Below, one piece after another: positions 19,887 to 31,561 of a stretch of 64,000 nt of DNA. The notes under the pieces were generated by a model. That model was given only the letters and a program-made list of their open reading frames with translations, searched no databases and had not been told where the DNA came from. Origin of the DNA: Brasenia schreberi (lineage: Eukaryota > Streptophyta > Magnoliopsida > Nymphaeales > Cabombaceae); the NCBI GenBank assembly GCA_036023115.1, contig JAYKKT010000037.1:2230501-2294500 (forward strand), read 5' to 3'. The first letter of the stretch is position 1. The number at the start of each line of letters is the position of its first letter. The position numbers and the translations under genes were made by a program.

Positions 19887-21267
19887 GGTGTCAAGGTGCA
19901 GCCGATTAAGGGAAGGTGGCAGGTGCAGCCGGTGGCGTGGAGTGGAGCTGGCCGAGTTCCAAGAGGGGAGCAGGTGAGAGAAGAGAGAAAGGGATGAGAG
20001 AGGAGAGGAAGGGCTGAACTGCCCAAGGATTTCATCCAAAACCCGCCTACAAGGGGGGGGGGGGGGGTTTATAGGCTTTTGGTGGGGTCGGTTTGGGCTG
20101 GTATTGAGGGGGGTGGTTTAGGGGTATGGTGGTGGTGGTTTGGGGATATGGTGGTGGTGGTTTGGGGATATGGTGGGCTAGGCATTTAGGTGGGCCAGAT
20201 ATTTGTCTTGGGTGGTTTTGGGGATATGGTGTGCTAGGGATTTAGGTGGGCTGGTTTAGTGGTTTAGGGCTTAGCTAGGTGGGTTGGGCTTAGGGTGATG
20301 TTTAGTGGAGTGAGTTAGGTGTTTAGGCTAGGCTTAGGGCAGGATTAGGGAAGTGGGTTAGGTGATTAGGCTAGGATTAGGTCGGGTTTAGGGGGAAATG
20401 GCTAGGTAAGGTGGATTAGCTTAGGATTAGGGTGAGGAGCATCCCTTTGCATGACCCATGGACCTAGTTGCATCAAGTTGGTGCAGCCCTAGGTTAGGTG
20501 TAGGTGCATACAAGCTTAAACCCACACTCATTAGGCTAACCCACATGCTTAACCCAAAACTTGACACACAAGTCAAGCTTAATACATTTTCACTCATATT
20601 TAATCCCCCCATGCTCTCTCATACCCAAGCTTTCCACGTGAATTTGTTGTGGGCCCCACCTCCATTTATGAGAAGGTGATGTGGGCCATGGATGTGGATA
20701 TTGGATTGGATCTTTGGATCCAAATCCAAATCTGAATCCACATGTATGTTTGGATTTAGATCTGGATATATATGGTCCAGATCCGATCCAAATCTGATTT
20801 CTGACTCCTTCATGGTATGTTTGAAACGAACGGTTTGTGCGGGGCCTGACAGCATCAGTACTCCGTCTTGCGTTGGGTCTTCGCTAACATTGTCGTCCGC
20901 TCCTCTTTTCACCTTCCGGAGATCATTACAAACAGTTCGTTGATAACAGGGGCTTGGATGTTCAAGATTCTGGGGATGAACCTGATACGAGAGTTGATGT
21001 GCCGGGCTCAACATATGCTCCGGTTCCGGGCTCTCTTTTGCTTCTCTGGTCCTGCTTTCATCAGGCCAAGTTGCTTTCCGGGGTTTCAAAACACCTTTTT
21101 AAAGGTTTTAAAACTATATAACACATATTTTAAAACATATATAGTTTAAACATATGTATAGGGTTTCCTGGAAGGCTCCTGGGTTTCCAGACTCAAAATA
21201 GCCCTTTGGGGCAGCTTTTGTAAAACCAGGTGTTTTGGGAAAATCGTGGGATTTTGGGGTGTTTACA
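19887..21267 (-). repeat. U3-side portion of A's 5' LTR
   Basis: It is minus-oriented LTR sequence ending in GGTGTTTACA at 21267. It contains the poly-G/TATA site, the telomere-like tract (as TTAGG, near 20180-20440), the palindrome near 20750 and the terminal hairpins. Assignment to A is inferred because it is the right length and content to complete 6541-8071. Confidence 0.7.
20053..20073 (-). promoter_or_regulatory. TATA box with C15 tract (A LTR)
   Basis: The minus strand reads CTATAAA followed by 15 C and then TTGTAGGCGGGTTTTG. The homopolymer directly follows the TATA box. Confidence 0.6.
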
Positions 21268-22091
21268 GGAACCCTCCTTGGCGCCGGTCCATTGGTCCAG
21301 CTGCAGCCATGTTCAAGTTGGTGCAGCCCCAGGTTAGGTGTAGGTGCATACAAGCTTAAACCCACACTCTAGGCTAAACCCACAAGGTTAACCCACCCTT
21401 GACCAAAAGTCAAGCCTACCAACTTTCTCACTCATACTTTATCACCCCCTTTCTCTCTCTACCCAAGCTTTTCATGTGAAATGTTGTGGGGCCCTCACCT
21501 CCATTTATGAGAAGGTGATGTGGGCCATGGATGTAGATATTGGATTGATCCAAATCCAAATCCAAATACATGTTGGGTTTGGATATGGATATATATGGTC
21601 CAGATCCGACCCAAATCTGATTTTTTGATTACTTCATGGCGTTTCGAAACGGACGGTTTGTGTGGGGCTTGACTTCATCAGTACTCCATCTTGCGTTGGG
21701 TCTTCCCCAACATTGTCGTCCGCTCTTTTTCTTACCCTCCGGAGTTCATTTTGAGCAAATTTCTGATATCTCGGGCTTAGATGTCCGAGAATCTGGGGAT
21801 GCTTTAGACATGATAGTTGATGTGCCGGGCTTGAAGTATGCTTCGGGTCCGGGCTCTGCTTTGCCTTTTCAATCCTACTTTCGTCAGGCCAGGCTGCTTT
21901 CGGGGTTTCAAAACACCTTTTTAAGGTTTTAAAACTATATGTATAGAGTTTCAAAACACATATATAGGTTCAAAGTATGTACATGTTTGTTTGGAAGGCT
22001 CTTGGTTTTCCATACTCAAAATAGCCCTTTGGGGCTGCTTTTATGAAACCAAGTATATTTGAGAAAATCGTGGGATTTTGGGGTGTTTACA
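21268..22091 (-). mobile_element. Element X: first 824 bp of a 5' LTR
   Basis: The right edge GGTGTTTACA abuts an interrupted RT of H at 22092. The left end at 21268 is interrupted by A. It holds the terminal hairpins, a palindrome near 21590 and TCCAAA repeats. A GGCGCCGGTCCATTG segment is shared with H's LTR (near 41465) but not with C or D, which suggests an older LTR subfamily. The rest of X lies outside the window. Confidence 0.75.
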
Positions 22092-23125
22092 ACTGTATAG
22101 TAGTACGTGCCCCATGGGGTTGTGAAAGCGGTCTTACCCTGATCTCGTGGGCTTAGTTTGATTTGGTTATACCCTGAATAGCCATCCATAAACGAAAACA
22201 TTTCGTGATTTGCAGTACTATCGACTATCAAATCTATGTTTGGTAAAGGATAATTATCCTTTGGAGTGGCTTTATTCAGGTTTCTAAAGTCGATGCATAT
22301 TCGAATCTTCCCACTGGTTTTTCGAACAACTATATTGGATAACCAATCAGAATACGCAATGGGTTTTATAAACCCGGCTTTCAACAAATCTTCTAAACCC
22401 TCTTTAACTTGTGCATGTACGTTCGGATGTATTTTCCTAAGCTTTTGCTTTATGGGTTTTACATCCGTATCTAAGGGAAGATGATGCTCGACAATACTCG
22501 GGCCTATGCCCGGCATGTCTTCATACGTCCATGCAAACACATCTAAGTAGGTTTTTAGGAATGCATTGAATGATGACCTTTCATGCTCATGCAAACATGT
22601 GCCTACCTTAATGAGTTTGGGCTATGAATCACTCCCTAGATTTATCTCTATGAAATCTCCTCCTACTGAATTCGAAGGCTTTTCAAAATCGAGAATTTTA
22701 TGAAATTCTGGGAGCTCAGAAGTGGGATCTTCCTCAAGGGGATCCACCTTTGGGCTTTGATCATTCTCGAGGTTTATAGATCCTAGCGAATTTGATGCAT
22801 GGATTTTAAAAAGACCTGGTTTCACACTTGGAATTTCTATTGATTTCGAAATTTTTGGTATGATTATGCAGACAACGTTTCGTTCAAAATCATTTGCTTT
22901 TTCCAAATCCTTACCAGGAGCAGCTATGCACAAAATCTTTTTGGAATTTTGCGAATTTTCGATTTTTTTGTGTTTTTGTAAAACGAGAATTTTGGGAACT
23001 ATACAAACTACTCTTTTTTCGAGTTTTTCATTTTCAAGTGTTTTTGGCTTTTGTAATTTTTTCATTTTTTGAATTTCGAGTTTTTCCAATGTTTTTGTAT
23101 TTTTGATTGAGGGATCTTCCATCAT
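22092..23125 (-). pseudogene. Element H ORF2 N-terminus and RT fragment
   Basis: The ATG at 23125 gives MMEDPSIKNTKTLEKLEIQK and a Lys-rich linker (open to 22622). The second frame has TYLDVFAWTYEDMPGIGP, RICIDFRNLNKA and FMDGYSGYNQI, and stops at TTPWGTYYYTV where X's LTR begins, before the YVDD. A lost base in VVRKTSGK and a stop near 22620 add damage. Confidence 0.8.
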
Positions 23126-23158
23126 ACCTATAAAGGGAAAACGCTACAGGTTAGACTC
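23124..23158 (-). promoter_or_regulatory. 3' splice-site-like block (H)
   Basis: The minus strand has TCTAACCTGTAGCG, then TTTTCCCTTTATAG and GTATGATGG. It is the same arrangement as in A and B. Confidence 0.5.
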
Positions 23159-24749
23159 CGAATAAGAGGTCTAAATCGTAGGTCTCTTCTTGGGTAGGCT
23201 CCAGGGCACCCTTGACCCAGGTGGTCATAGGAGGTGGCGCTGGTGGTATTCTGGGAGTATAGCCGATCCCATATTGGCTTGGATTTGTCCTAGGCAGTAT
23301 GGGTTCTAGGAGACCCTGGTTTTGTGCCCCTAGACTCTTGTATGGCAAATAGCCTATATTTAACAGTATGTTCCATGATTTTTTGTTTTTAGAGAAATTT
23401 TCATATAAATCGTGGTCCTGGAACTTACTGTCGTACATGTTATGCACATAGGGCTTTTTGTCCAGGGGTTTTGGAAATAGGAGATTCTTGGGTTTTCCTG
23501 GGATGGTCAGGATTTTGAGGGGGTCATCCTTGGGTGGCCCCTTCACATATACGACCTTCCTAGGGTTTTTCAATGTGAGCCTTGGTGGCTCGAGCAGGGT
23601 CTGCCCCAGATTTGCCTCATGGGTCTAGGAACTCGACAAGCAAGGGGAATATATGACCCCTTGAAGCTGAGGATGACTCTCACCTAGGATCACTACGACT
23701 TGGTCCTTGAAAGGGATTTTGACACACCTGTAGAAGGTGGATGGCACAACACACAGGCTGTATATCCAGGGCCTTCCCAACAACAGGTTATAGTGGGGGT
23801 GGATGTCCAGGACATGGAACACCCTCGTGTGTGCTATCCCTCTTGTTTCCATGGGGAGTTCGATGGATCCTAGTGGTCTAAATGCATTCCCATCTTATCC
23901 AGTGATGACGATGGGGCTTGAGTTTACGGATGTCAAGGTGACTCCGATTTGGTTCGCCACATGAAGTGGAAGGATGTTGAGCCCTCCTCCCCCATCGACT
24001 AGGCACCTATCCAAAGAGTGGTTATTCAGAACCACCTCGATATGTAGGGCCTGGTTATGGGAATCGTAGGGTCTTTCTACATCGTCTTCTGAGAATACGA
24101 TGGGCATTTTTGCTCCTATGGATGCCACATGATTGGACAAGGATTCTGGGGTTCTGTTCGAACTAACCTTTGCTCTTTCTAGAATTTTCTCTAACACGAG
24201 TCTATGCCTAGGCGAAGTTTGTATTAGCTCTAGGATGGACATGTTGATAGGAATCTTTGAAAGATGGTTTTCGAAATCATATAATTTTAACTCGACATTT
24301 CCCTTATCTGCTTTTGGCGGAACTCTAGGAATACATGCTTTTGAGGGGCCAGGCACACTGACCACCTTTTTAGCACTTTGCAGATGTGGGGGTTGATAGA
24401 TCCTCCCAGATCTTGTCACCTCCCCCACGATCAACCTAGGGTTCGCACTTAACATGGCTCTAATCGAAAGTTTTGGAGCACCTTGAATTTTTAAAACTGG
24501 TTTAACCGGGGACGGAACTCTTGGTGGTCTCCGGATGACTACTTGGGTGGGTTTTTTGTGAAGTATGAGAGTAGATGCACAAGTAGACAAACCAGACTCA
24601 TATGCATGCGCTAGACTCTTCGAAATCGTGAGAGCACATACCTCTTTTCCCTTCCCACTAGTACTTGCGTGCTGGGGGAAGGGTTCTCTAAAGATAGCTT
24701 GGGCAGGCTCGGGTTCCTCAGTGACGTGAAGTTGGCCTTCTGCTATCAA
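23151..24749 (-). pseudogene. Element H protease region
   Basis: The frame 23895-24749 contains the pre-PR linker and CLVDGGGGLNILPLHVANQI. A GGATAAGATG change gives a stop near 23894, and the flap part (YNLLLGRPWIYSL) continues in 23625-23852. A TAG near 23622 and a shift separate the C-terminal linker 23151-23573, which ends LLFGV. Confidence 0.8.
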
Positions 24750-24779
24750 GTTCTCAATTTTATTTAGGAGGGAGAAACA

Positions 24780-25562
24780 CTACTTTGTATCATGACCTTT
24801 GAGCAGATGATACTTGCAGAATCTGTTTAAAAATCTCCCTTTGGAAGTGGCTCCCTCGAGAATCTCGGGGAGTTCGATCATTTCCTGGGCAAGTAGGAGG
24901 TCTAGGACCTCCGACACAGGTTGCCCCAGTGAAGTATACTCCCGTCTTTCAAAGGGTTTTTTGAAGTTTTTCTCCCTTTTATTTTCTAATTTTTCAAAAA
25001 TTTTTGAAGCACTTGCCGAGCTTGGATGCAGCCGGATATTGGCGATTTTGTGGGGCTTTGCCCCTTTATCTGTGGTGGGTAGCCCATAAGCGTTGGGCTT
25101 CTCCAAGCGAGTTTTCGAAACCACGTTTCCTTTCCACAAGTGATCATAAATCCATTTTTTCAAATTTGTTTCAAAAAGGGATGCTTTTTTTATCAACTTG
25201 TGGAAAGATGAGATTTTCTGAAGGGAGAGAAGGGTTTTCAACTCGTTTTTAAAATTATCGAGGATGAGCATGACTGCACATCCTTCGGATATTGGCTCTC
25301 GCACTTGTCCAAGGAGAGAACTCCAACGAACGATAAATGTATGCACGTCTTCGTTTGTGCCTTCTTTTGTAACCCTCAATGTGTTTAAAGTCGGCGTGAC
25401 TTCAACGTTATGCGAGAATCTCTCCATAAAGTAGTTCGCTAACTCTTCAAAAGTTGTGAACTGGCTAAGGTCGTAGGAAGCCAGCCATTTGGTAGCTGTG
25501 CCTTTGAGGGATAAAGGGAACCAATACACCCATTTCATAGAGTCCTTCTTTTTCTTATGGGC
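24780..25562 (-). pseudogene. Element H gag, central and C-terminal part
   Basis: The frame has MKWVYWFPLSLKGTATKWL, FMERFSHNVEVTPTL and FIVRWSSLLGQV, then the zinc knuckle CKYHLLKGHDTK, where a TGC to TAG-type change ends it at 24780. Its 5' part lies across element C at 38514-38972. Confidence 0.85.
25558..25562. repeat. Target-site duplication of C, left copy
   Basis: TGGGC in gag of H lies immediately before the LTR end of C and is repeated at 38509-38513. Confidence 0.9.
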
Positions 25563-25650
25563 TGTAGATGCAGGAAAATCCCCGCTCGTCTGGCTTTCTC
25601 AGGGCCTGGAGCGGATCCTCTCGTGTGTCTAAGGCCAATTTATATAAACA

Positions 25651-25680
25651 GGGCGTGCCAGCTAGCTTACCTAAGCTAGC
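25651..25680 (-). repeat. U5 palindrome and PBS-like decamer (C 3' LTR)
   Basis: GCTAGCTTACCTAAGCTAGC has 9-base arms around CC. It touches GGGCGTGCCA, which is TGGCACGCCC in the element's sense. Confidence 0.75.
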
Positions 25681-26159
25681 GAAGATATATTTTAAATCTG
25701 ACTTCTAACGTGGCGACTGTGAGCAAGTGAGCTCTTGTCGTCGCAGACCTTCTTGCACCGATGCGCAAGGGTCAGTCTGTATGCTTTGAAAAATCGAGTT
25801 TTGGGATAGGAAAAGCTTACGAAGTGGTTCGAGGTGTTTTTGATTCGGGTCTTTAATACGATGGCAGATTTTAGTTTACGTGGATTTGCTCATGCCTAAG
25901 TCTTTCTTTTTATCCCTTTAGGGGCCACTTAGTTTGTGTGTTATGAACACTCCACTACATGGGCGAATTTGAGCGGGGCTTGCTTTGATGCAATATGCGT
26001 CCTACCTAGTGATATGGCGTAGATGCAATGCAAACTCACGCTACTCCAAAGGGAAAACCCGAATGTAAAGACAATGCCGAAGGGAAATAACCGAAGGGAA
26101 ATGACTTGTAATGTAAATGCCGAAGGGAAATATGTATATAGGGTATATACGTGCCCTTA

Positions 26160-26770
26160 CTTGGGTCTTGAAAATAAGAGCGAAGGCTCAATGTGGATGC
26201 GTGCTTGAATTGAAAGACTTACACACACGACATGAAATAAAACCCAAATATAACTTGCAGTATGGCCTTGATTAAGGTCTTGGGAATAAGAGCGAAAGCT
26301 CAATGTGTGTGAGTGCTTGAATTGAAGTACTACGCACACAACATGAAATTAAACCCAAATAGTATAACACAGCCCTTACTTGGGTCTTTCAAATAAGAGC
26401 AAAGGCTCAATGTGTGTGAGTGCTTGAATTGAAAGACTTACACACACGACGTGAAATGAAAACCCAAATAGTATAGCTCGGCCCTTACTTGGGTCTTTCA
26501 AATAAGAGCGAAGGCTCAATGTGTGTGAGTGCTTGAATTGAAAGACTTACACACACGACATGAAATGAAAACCCAAATAGTATAGCTCGGCCCTTACTTG
26601 GGTCTTTCAAATAAGAGCGAAGGCTCAATGTGTGTGAGTGCTTGAATTGAAAGACTTACACACACGACATGAAATGAAACCCAAATAGTATAGCTCGGCC
26701 CTTACTTGGGTCTTTCAAATAAGAGCGAAGGCTCAATGTGTGTGAGTGCTTGAATTGAAAGACAACACAC
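26160..26770 (-). repeat. LTR tandem array, about 108-bp monomers (C 3')
   Basis: About six monomers share GGCCCTTACTTGGGTCTTTC, AAATAAGAGCGAAGGCTC and GACTTACACACACGACATG. The internal monomers are nearly identical. Confidence 0.9.
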
Positions 26771-26798
26771 CCAACTTAAGCAAAACTCTACGTAAGTT

Positions 26799-26801
<3 letters not shown>

Positions 26802-26883
<82 letters not shown>
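26802..26883. repeat. TA microsatellite (C 3' LTR)
   Basis: About 40 uninterrupted TA units follow the array. The 5' LTR of C has about 24 units at the same place, so the tract changes length quickly. Confidence 0.95.
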
Positions 26884-26891
<8 letters not shown>

Positions 26892-27938
26892 TAGGGGCTG
26901 ATTTGGCCCGTGTGTGTTCAAAATCGTGCACAACTAGGAGAGTGCACGTGTGTGTGGGTGTGCCAAGCCACGTTATTACAAGCGGGGGGAGACTATGCTC
27001 CGTTATTACAACCCCGTATCGAATTGAATTTTAGGCAAGTATACAACTAATAACCGAGTTGGGCACTTACTAATAGCTGGTCCGAAGAAGCCTTGCTTGA
27101 CCGTGGGCTTGGCCTTTGCCTTGGGCTGCAAGAGGGAGCTCCACGAAGTTGAACGGCAAGAGGGACTGCTGGCCGGCTGGAAATGGGGCGCGGGAGAGGC
27201 GCCTTGAAGATGGCCGACTGCCTAGCAAAGGGCTGGTTTTGCGTGTGGGGCTAAGGTGACTATGTAGGGTCACTAAGGAAGGGTGTGGTGTTAGGGAGTA
27301 TGGCACTAAGGGGGAGCCTAAGGGAATGTCTAATGGAGCACCTAAGGGAAGGATGTGGCTGACCGAATGGAAGTGACAGTCGGTTGGAGTGGCCAACTAG
27401 GGGAACTTGGTGGTGGCGGGCTGCTAGGGTGGCTAGGTAATGGTGGATGGGAAGGGAACTAGCTAGGATATGGGGTAAGGTAGTAGTGGATGTGGTGAGG
27501 TAATATGGGCAGGTTTTAGGGAGTTGGGTGGAGTGGCCGGGCGTAGCTAGGGTGTCTAGGCAATGGCGGGTAGTTAGGTTGGTTGAGGCTTGACCGAATG
27601 GGAGTGGTGGCGGCAGGTGGCTGGTGTTAGGGTAAGGTGGTGGTAGTGTAGGTGGCTGAGAGTGGAGGGGGAGTGGAGAAGAGGTGAGGTGGAGTACGGG
27701 GTACTAACCGAGTGGTGGGAGATGGCAGTTGGTTGAGGAGCAGCCGGGTGTGATGGATTGGTTGGTTCGGCTGGATGAAGAGGATAGCGACGGGTGGATG
27801 GGGAGTGGTGGAGTAGGCGGAGCACGGTGGTGGCTGGTGGTGGTGCAGGTGGAAGAGCCGGCTGGGCTGGAAAGGGTGGGCGAGAGAGTTGATGGGCTGG
27901 AATTCGAGGACAAAAAGCCCAAAAAAACCCGCCCACTA

Positions 27939-27956
27939 GGGGGGGGGGGTTTATAG
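27939..27956 (-). promoter_or_regulatory. TATA box with C11 tract (C 3' LTR)
   Basis: The minus strand reads GCTATAAA, then 11 C, then TAGTGGGCGGG. The 5' LTR lacks this region because of a deletion of about 1.1 kb. Confidence 0.65.
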
Positions 27957-28079
27957 CTTTTGTGAAGGGCGGTGGGGCTGGTTTTGGGGTAGTGGTTAGG
28001 TGGTCTAGGGGTGGTGGTAAGGTAGTAAGGTGGGCTGGTATTAGGGTAGGGCCAGATATTTTAGATATAAGGGGTTTTG

Positions 28080-28340
28080 GGTAGATTGTGTGCTAGGTTT
28101 AGGTGGGGTGGTTTAGAGGTTTAGGGTTTAGCTAGGTGGGTTGGTTTTGGGGTGAGGTTTAGTGAGGTGGGTTAGGTGATTAGGCTAGGATTAGGTTAGG
28201 TTTAGGGAAATTAACCTAGGATTAGGGAAGTGGGTTTGGTGATTAGGCTAGGATTAGGCCAGGATTAGGGAAGTGGGTTAGGTGATTAGGCTAGGATTAG
28301 GACCGGATTAGGGTAGAAGGCTAGGACTAGGTGTTTTTGG
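28080..28340 (-). repeat. Telomere-like tract (C 3' LTR)
   Basis: Degenerate TTAGG, TTTAGGG and GATTAGG repeats on the plus strand correspond to CCTAA/CCCTAAA in the element's sense. The unit spacing is irregular. Confidence 0.7.
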
Positions 28341-29191
28341 TTAGGATTAGATGAAGGAGCTCCCTTTGTATGACCCATAGACCCTAATCACATCATGTTG
28401 GTGCAGCCCTAGGTTAGGTTTTGGCTAATTACAAGCTTAAACCCACTTAATTAGGCTAACCCACATGATTAACCCCAAACTTGACACACAAGTCAAGCTT
28501 AATTACAACACACACTTGATCTTATCCTCCCCCACTCTCTCTCATGCCCATAATCCCACGTGAAATGCAAGTGGGCCCCACCTCCATTTATGAGAAGGTG
28601 ATGTGGGCCATGGATATGGATATTGGATTGGATTTTTGAATTCAAATCCAAATCTAAGTCCATACATGGGTTTGGATTGGGATCTAGATATATATGGTCC
28701 AGATCCAATCCAAACTGAATTCTGACTCCTTCGAGCTGTGTTCGAAACGAACAGTTTATGTGGGGCCTGACAGCATCAGTACTCCGTCTGCGTTGGGTCT
28801 TCGCCAACATGATCGTCCGCCTCTGTTTTCGCCTTCCGAAGATGACTTCAAATGATGTTTTGATGATAAAAGGGTCTTGGACTTTCGAGATCCTAGGGGT
28901 GGATTTGAAACGAGAGTTGCTGTGCCGGGCTCGACATGTGCTCCGGTTCCGGGCTCTCCTTTGCTTTTCTGGTCCTGTCTTGATTAGGCCAAGCTGCTTC
29001 GGGGTTTCAAAAACGTGTTTTAAAAGGTTTTCAAAAGCCATATCATATATTTTTGAAATATAAAGTGCAAAACATATATACAGGGTTGCCTGGAAGGCTC
29101 CTGTGTTTCCAGACTTAAAATGGCCCTTTGGGGCTGCTTTTTATAAAACCAGGTTGTTTTGAGGAATTCGTGGGATTTCGAGGTGTTTACA

Positions 29192-29208
29192 GATGCCCCT
29201 CTTTGGCC
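29192..29208 (-). other. Polypurine tract, element C
   Basis: GGCCAAAGAGGGGCATC on the minus strand directly precedes TGTAAACACC. Confidence 0.9.
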
Positions 29209-30460
29209 TTTTCCAAATCGATTTGGATAAGGGCAAAGATGACAAACACCCCTTTCAGTGTCTCCCTAGATCTAGCCACGAAGAATATGGGATCGTCCCA
29301 ATTTTTAGCAAAATCTCAATTTACAAACTCTGGTAGGAGTAGATATCACGCCAAAGGGGGCTACTACGGAATCTGGACCTGAATGGGATCATGTTTATGC
29401 AAGTATCATGCGTGGAATGCAGATGCATGACATGGGTGTGGTGCCAAGAGTGGCGACCTCCCAGAGACCAGATGTGGTCGAACTCTAGAGACTTATAAGG
29501 ACTACTGCTCCAAGTGAGCAGATCCTATGCTGTTCGATGTTCGATTTTCAAAACTTATTTACAAAACTATTTACAAAAGGGACAACTGTCTTGAGTCTCG
29601 ATCCTAAGGATCTCGAGCTCTTCGTGTTTGCCCTTGTTTGAGTCTTAACACTCGCTTATCTAGCGGAGGTTTTATAAGAAAACAAGGCATATTTCAAATT
29701 CCTACGCCTTACTCGAAACGTCGAATTTTCAAACAAGATGAAATTCAAGTAAGTAAATCCTATTTTTACTTTAGGATTCCTCGAAATGAACCATGCTTTA
29801 GCTTGGGATAAGCCAGGGATGGGAAAGAGATACCACGGTCCCTTCTGAAGTGTCCCGTGGTTTAACGCATAGAAGGCGGAAAACTGCTCTTTTTGAGCTT
29901 TTTGGCCTCTTTTTCCTTTTTTCATAGAGGGTCTCCCTTTGGGAGTATTTTTTCTTTAATCCCTCTTTTTCACAAGAGAATCGATTTTTCTTTCGAATTC
30001 TGTTTTCTTTCTTTTGGAAAGAGCCTTTTAATGGGAAATTTCCTTTGTTTTGGGCTTTTGTTTTCCTTTTTGGAAGGAGAAGACAAGAGGGGAGGACTTA
30101 TCCCAAGCTTACACTCGATCCATTCCAGATCAGCCTATTTAGAAATAGCATGTACTACTTGCAAGTATCTTGCTATATTGAATTAGGCCTTTCTTTGTAA
30201 GAAGAAGGATTTTGAAATGTAACCACGATTTTGAAGACTCCACTCTTTCACAAGTGCTAATTCTTTTACTCAGGGTCACACGATTTTGCCTTTGCACCTT
30301 ATTCTCATGTCTCAGGGCAGCTATCCCTTAAATTTTCGAAAACTGGGATTTAATCCAAATCATACACATGATATTTCTTTAAGTATTAAATATTGATAGG
30401 ATCTGCCAAATTCCTACCTTCTACATCGATCAACCAATACGAATTGTTCGTGGTGGTTAC
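29209..30460 (-). other. Long 3' untranslated region, element C
   Basis: About 1.25 kb lies between the IN stop and the PPT. It includes the remnant of the IN C-terminal tail, a purine-rich tract and the FSAFYALNHGTLQKG block (frame 29656-29925). The small ORF seen in B and D is stopped after about 13 codons. Confidence 0.75.
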
Positions 30461-31561
30461 TCATACAACATAAGGTCCATCCCACTTGGGGCGCCACTTT
30501 CCGAGTGGATGTGGCCCACAATAGTGGATGATTTTCGAAACTAGATCCCCCACTTCAAAGTGGCGAGGTCTCATGTGTTTGCCATAGTGTCGGGCTATCC
30601 TTTGCCAATATGCACGGGCATGATCCATGGCAAGGAGTCGCCTCTCATCTAGCAAATCCAGCTCAGCCATCCTAGCATGCTGAAGCGTCTCTAGGGGGAG
30701 GTCGAGTGCAATGGATGTATGGAATTAATGCAGTTGAGTATGAATGGGAAGAATGGCGTTTGTGCCATAGACCAATTCGAATGGTGTGGCATTCGTGGGA
30801 GTCCGGATGGAAGTCCTATAAGCCCATAAGGCTTCATCCAGCTTCTCGTGCCACGTCCTACCCTTCTCTAAGGTTTTCTCAATTATACTAATGAGAGTCT
30901 TGTTTGTGGCTTCAGCTTGGCCGTTGCCTTGAGGGTAGTAGGGCGAAGAGAAGTGGTGAGTTATGCCATACGTGTTGCACAACTTAACCATCCGCTCGTT
31001 CTTGAATGGGGTGCCATTATCAGACACAAGGTCTTGTGGAACCCCAAATCGAGCCAAGATATTCCTCCGGATGAAAGCCACCACATATTGCCCCAATACG
31101 TTGGTTAGGGAAATGGCTTCCACCCACTTGGAGAAATACTCCGTGGCTGCTAAAATGAATCGATGCCCATTCGAGGCTTTTGGAAATATCGGGCCTACGA
31201 TGTCAAACGCCCACATGGTAAATGGCCAGGGGCTGACCACAGAATGCAATGCAGATGAAGGGATATGAATGGCGTGCCCATGCACTTGACATAGATGACA
31301 CTTCCTAACATGATCGTGGCAATCCTTTTTCAGGGTGGACCAAAAATAGCCCCCTCTAAGTATTTTCATTGCCATCATGTTGGCAATAACATGACCTCCA
31401 CATTCTCCATCGTGGAATTCGTGCATCACTATCCTAGCCTCCTCTAGGTCGATACACCTAAGTAGAATGCCGGTAAAACTTTTTTTTGTATAAAACCCCA
31501 CCCAGAATGGTGTATCGGGTCGAAATCTTACGAATGAATGCCTTATCTTTGGATGTGGCAT
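30461..31561 (-). pseudogene. Element C integrase
   Basis: The frame 30725-31561 contains the zinc region (EFHDGECGGH, CHDHVRKCHLC) and an intact-looking D-D-E core: WAFDIVGPIFP, SDNGTPF and GQAEATNKTL. A shift near 30725 leads to the C-terminal part 30461-30670 with KWRPKWDGPYVV, ending in TGA where B has CGA. No chromodomain follows. The frame start overlaps the aRNH frame because of a shift near 31490. Confidence 0.88.

Larger units (their letters stand above)
710..21267 (-). mobile_element. Element A: Tat-type Ty3/gypsy element, interrupted
   Basis: The internal region is 710-6540, the 5' LTR is 6541-8071 resuming near 19887 and ending at 21267 with the LTR start motif. Element B sits in its LTR and element Y in its integrase, so its 3' end lies outside the window. 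The order on the minus strand is PBS, gag, PR, ORF2 with RT, gRNH, aRNH and the start of IN. That the two LTR parts belong together is an inference from orientation, length and complementary content. A is itself inserted in the LTR of X. Confidence 0.75.
25563..29191 (-). repeat. 3' LTR of C (full length, 3.6 kb)
   Basis: It is the most complete LTR here. Read on the minus strand from 29191 it has hairpins, palindrome (near 28690), telomere-like tract, TATA/C-tract (27939-27956), a CCA-rich transcribed segment, a TA microsatellite, the monomer array and the U5 palindrome, ending CATCTACA. The segment from TATA to LTR end is about 2.4 kb, so R plus U5 is unusually long. Confidence 0.9.

Noticed and set aside
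20619..21089. 156-codon frame in the LTR of A as a gene
   Set aside because: It is the U3 frame extended by chance, with hexamer-repeat residues (DLDLDP); treated under the U3 frame finding.
26733..26933. Frame with a long Tyr-Ile repeat
   Set aside because: Translation of the TA microsatellite.
28080..28340. Captured telomere or chromosome end
   Set aside because: Units are degenerate and irregular and occur at the same place in every LTR.
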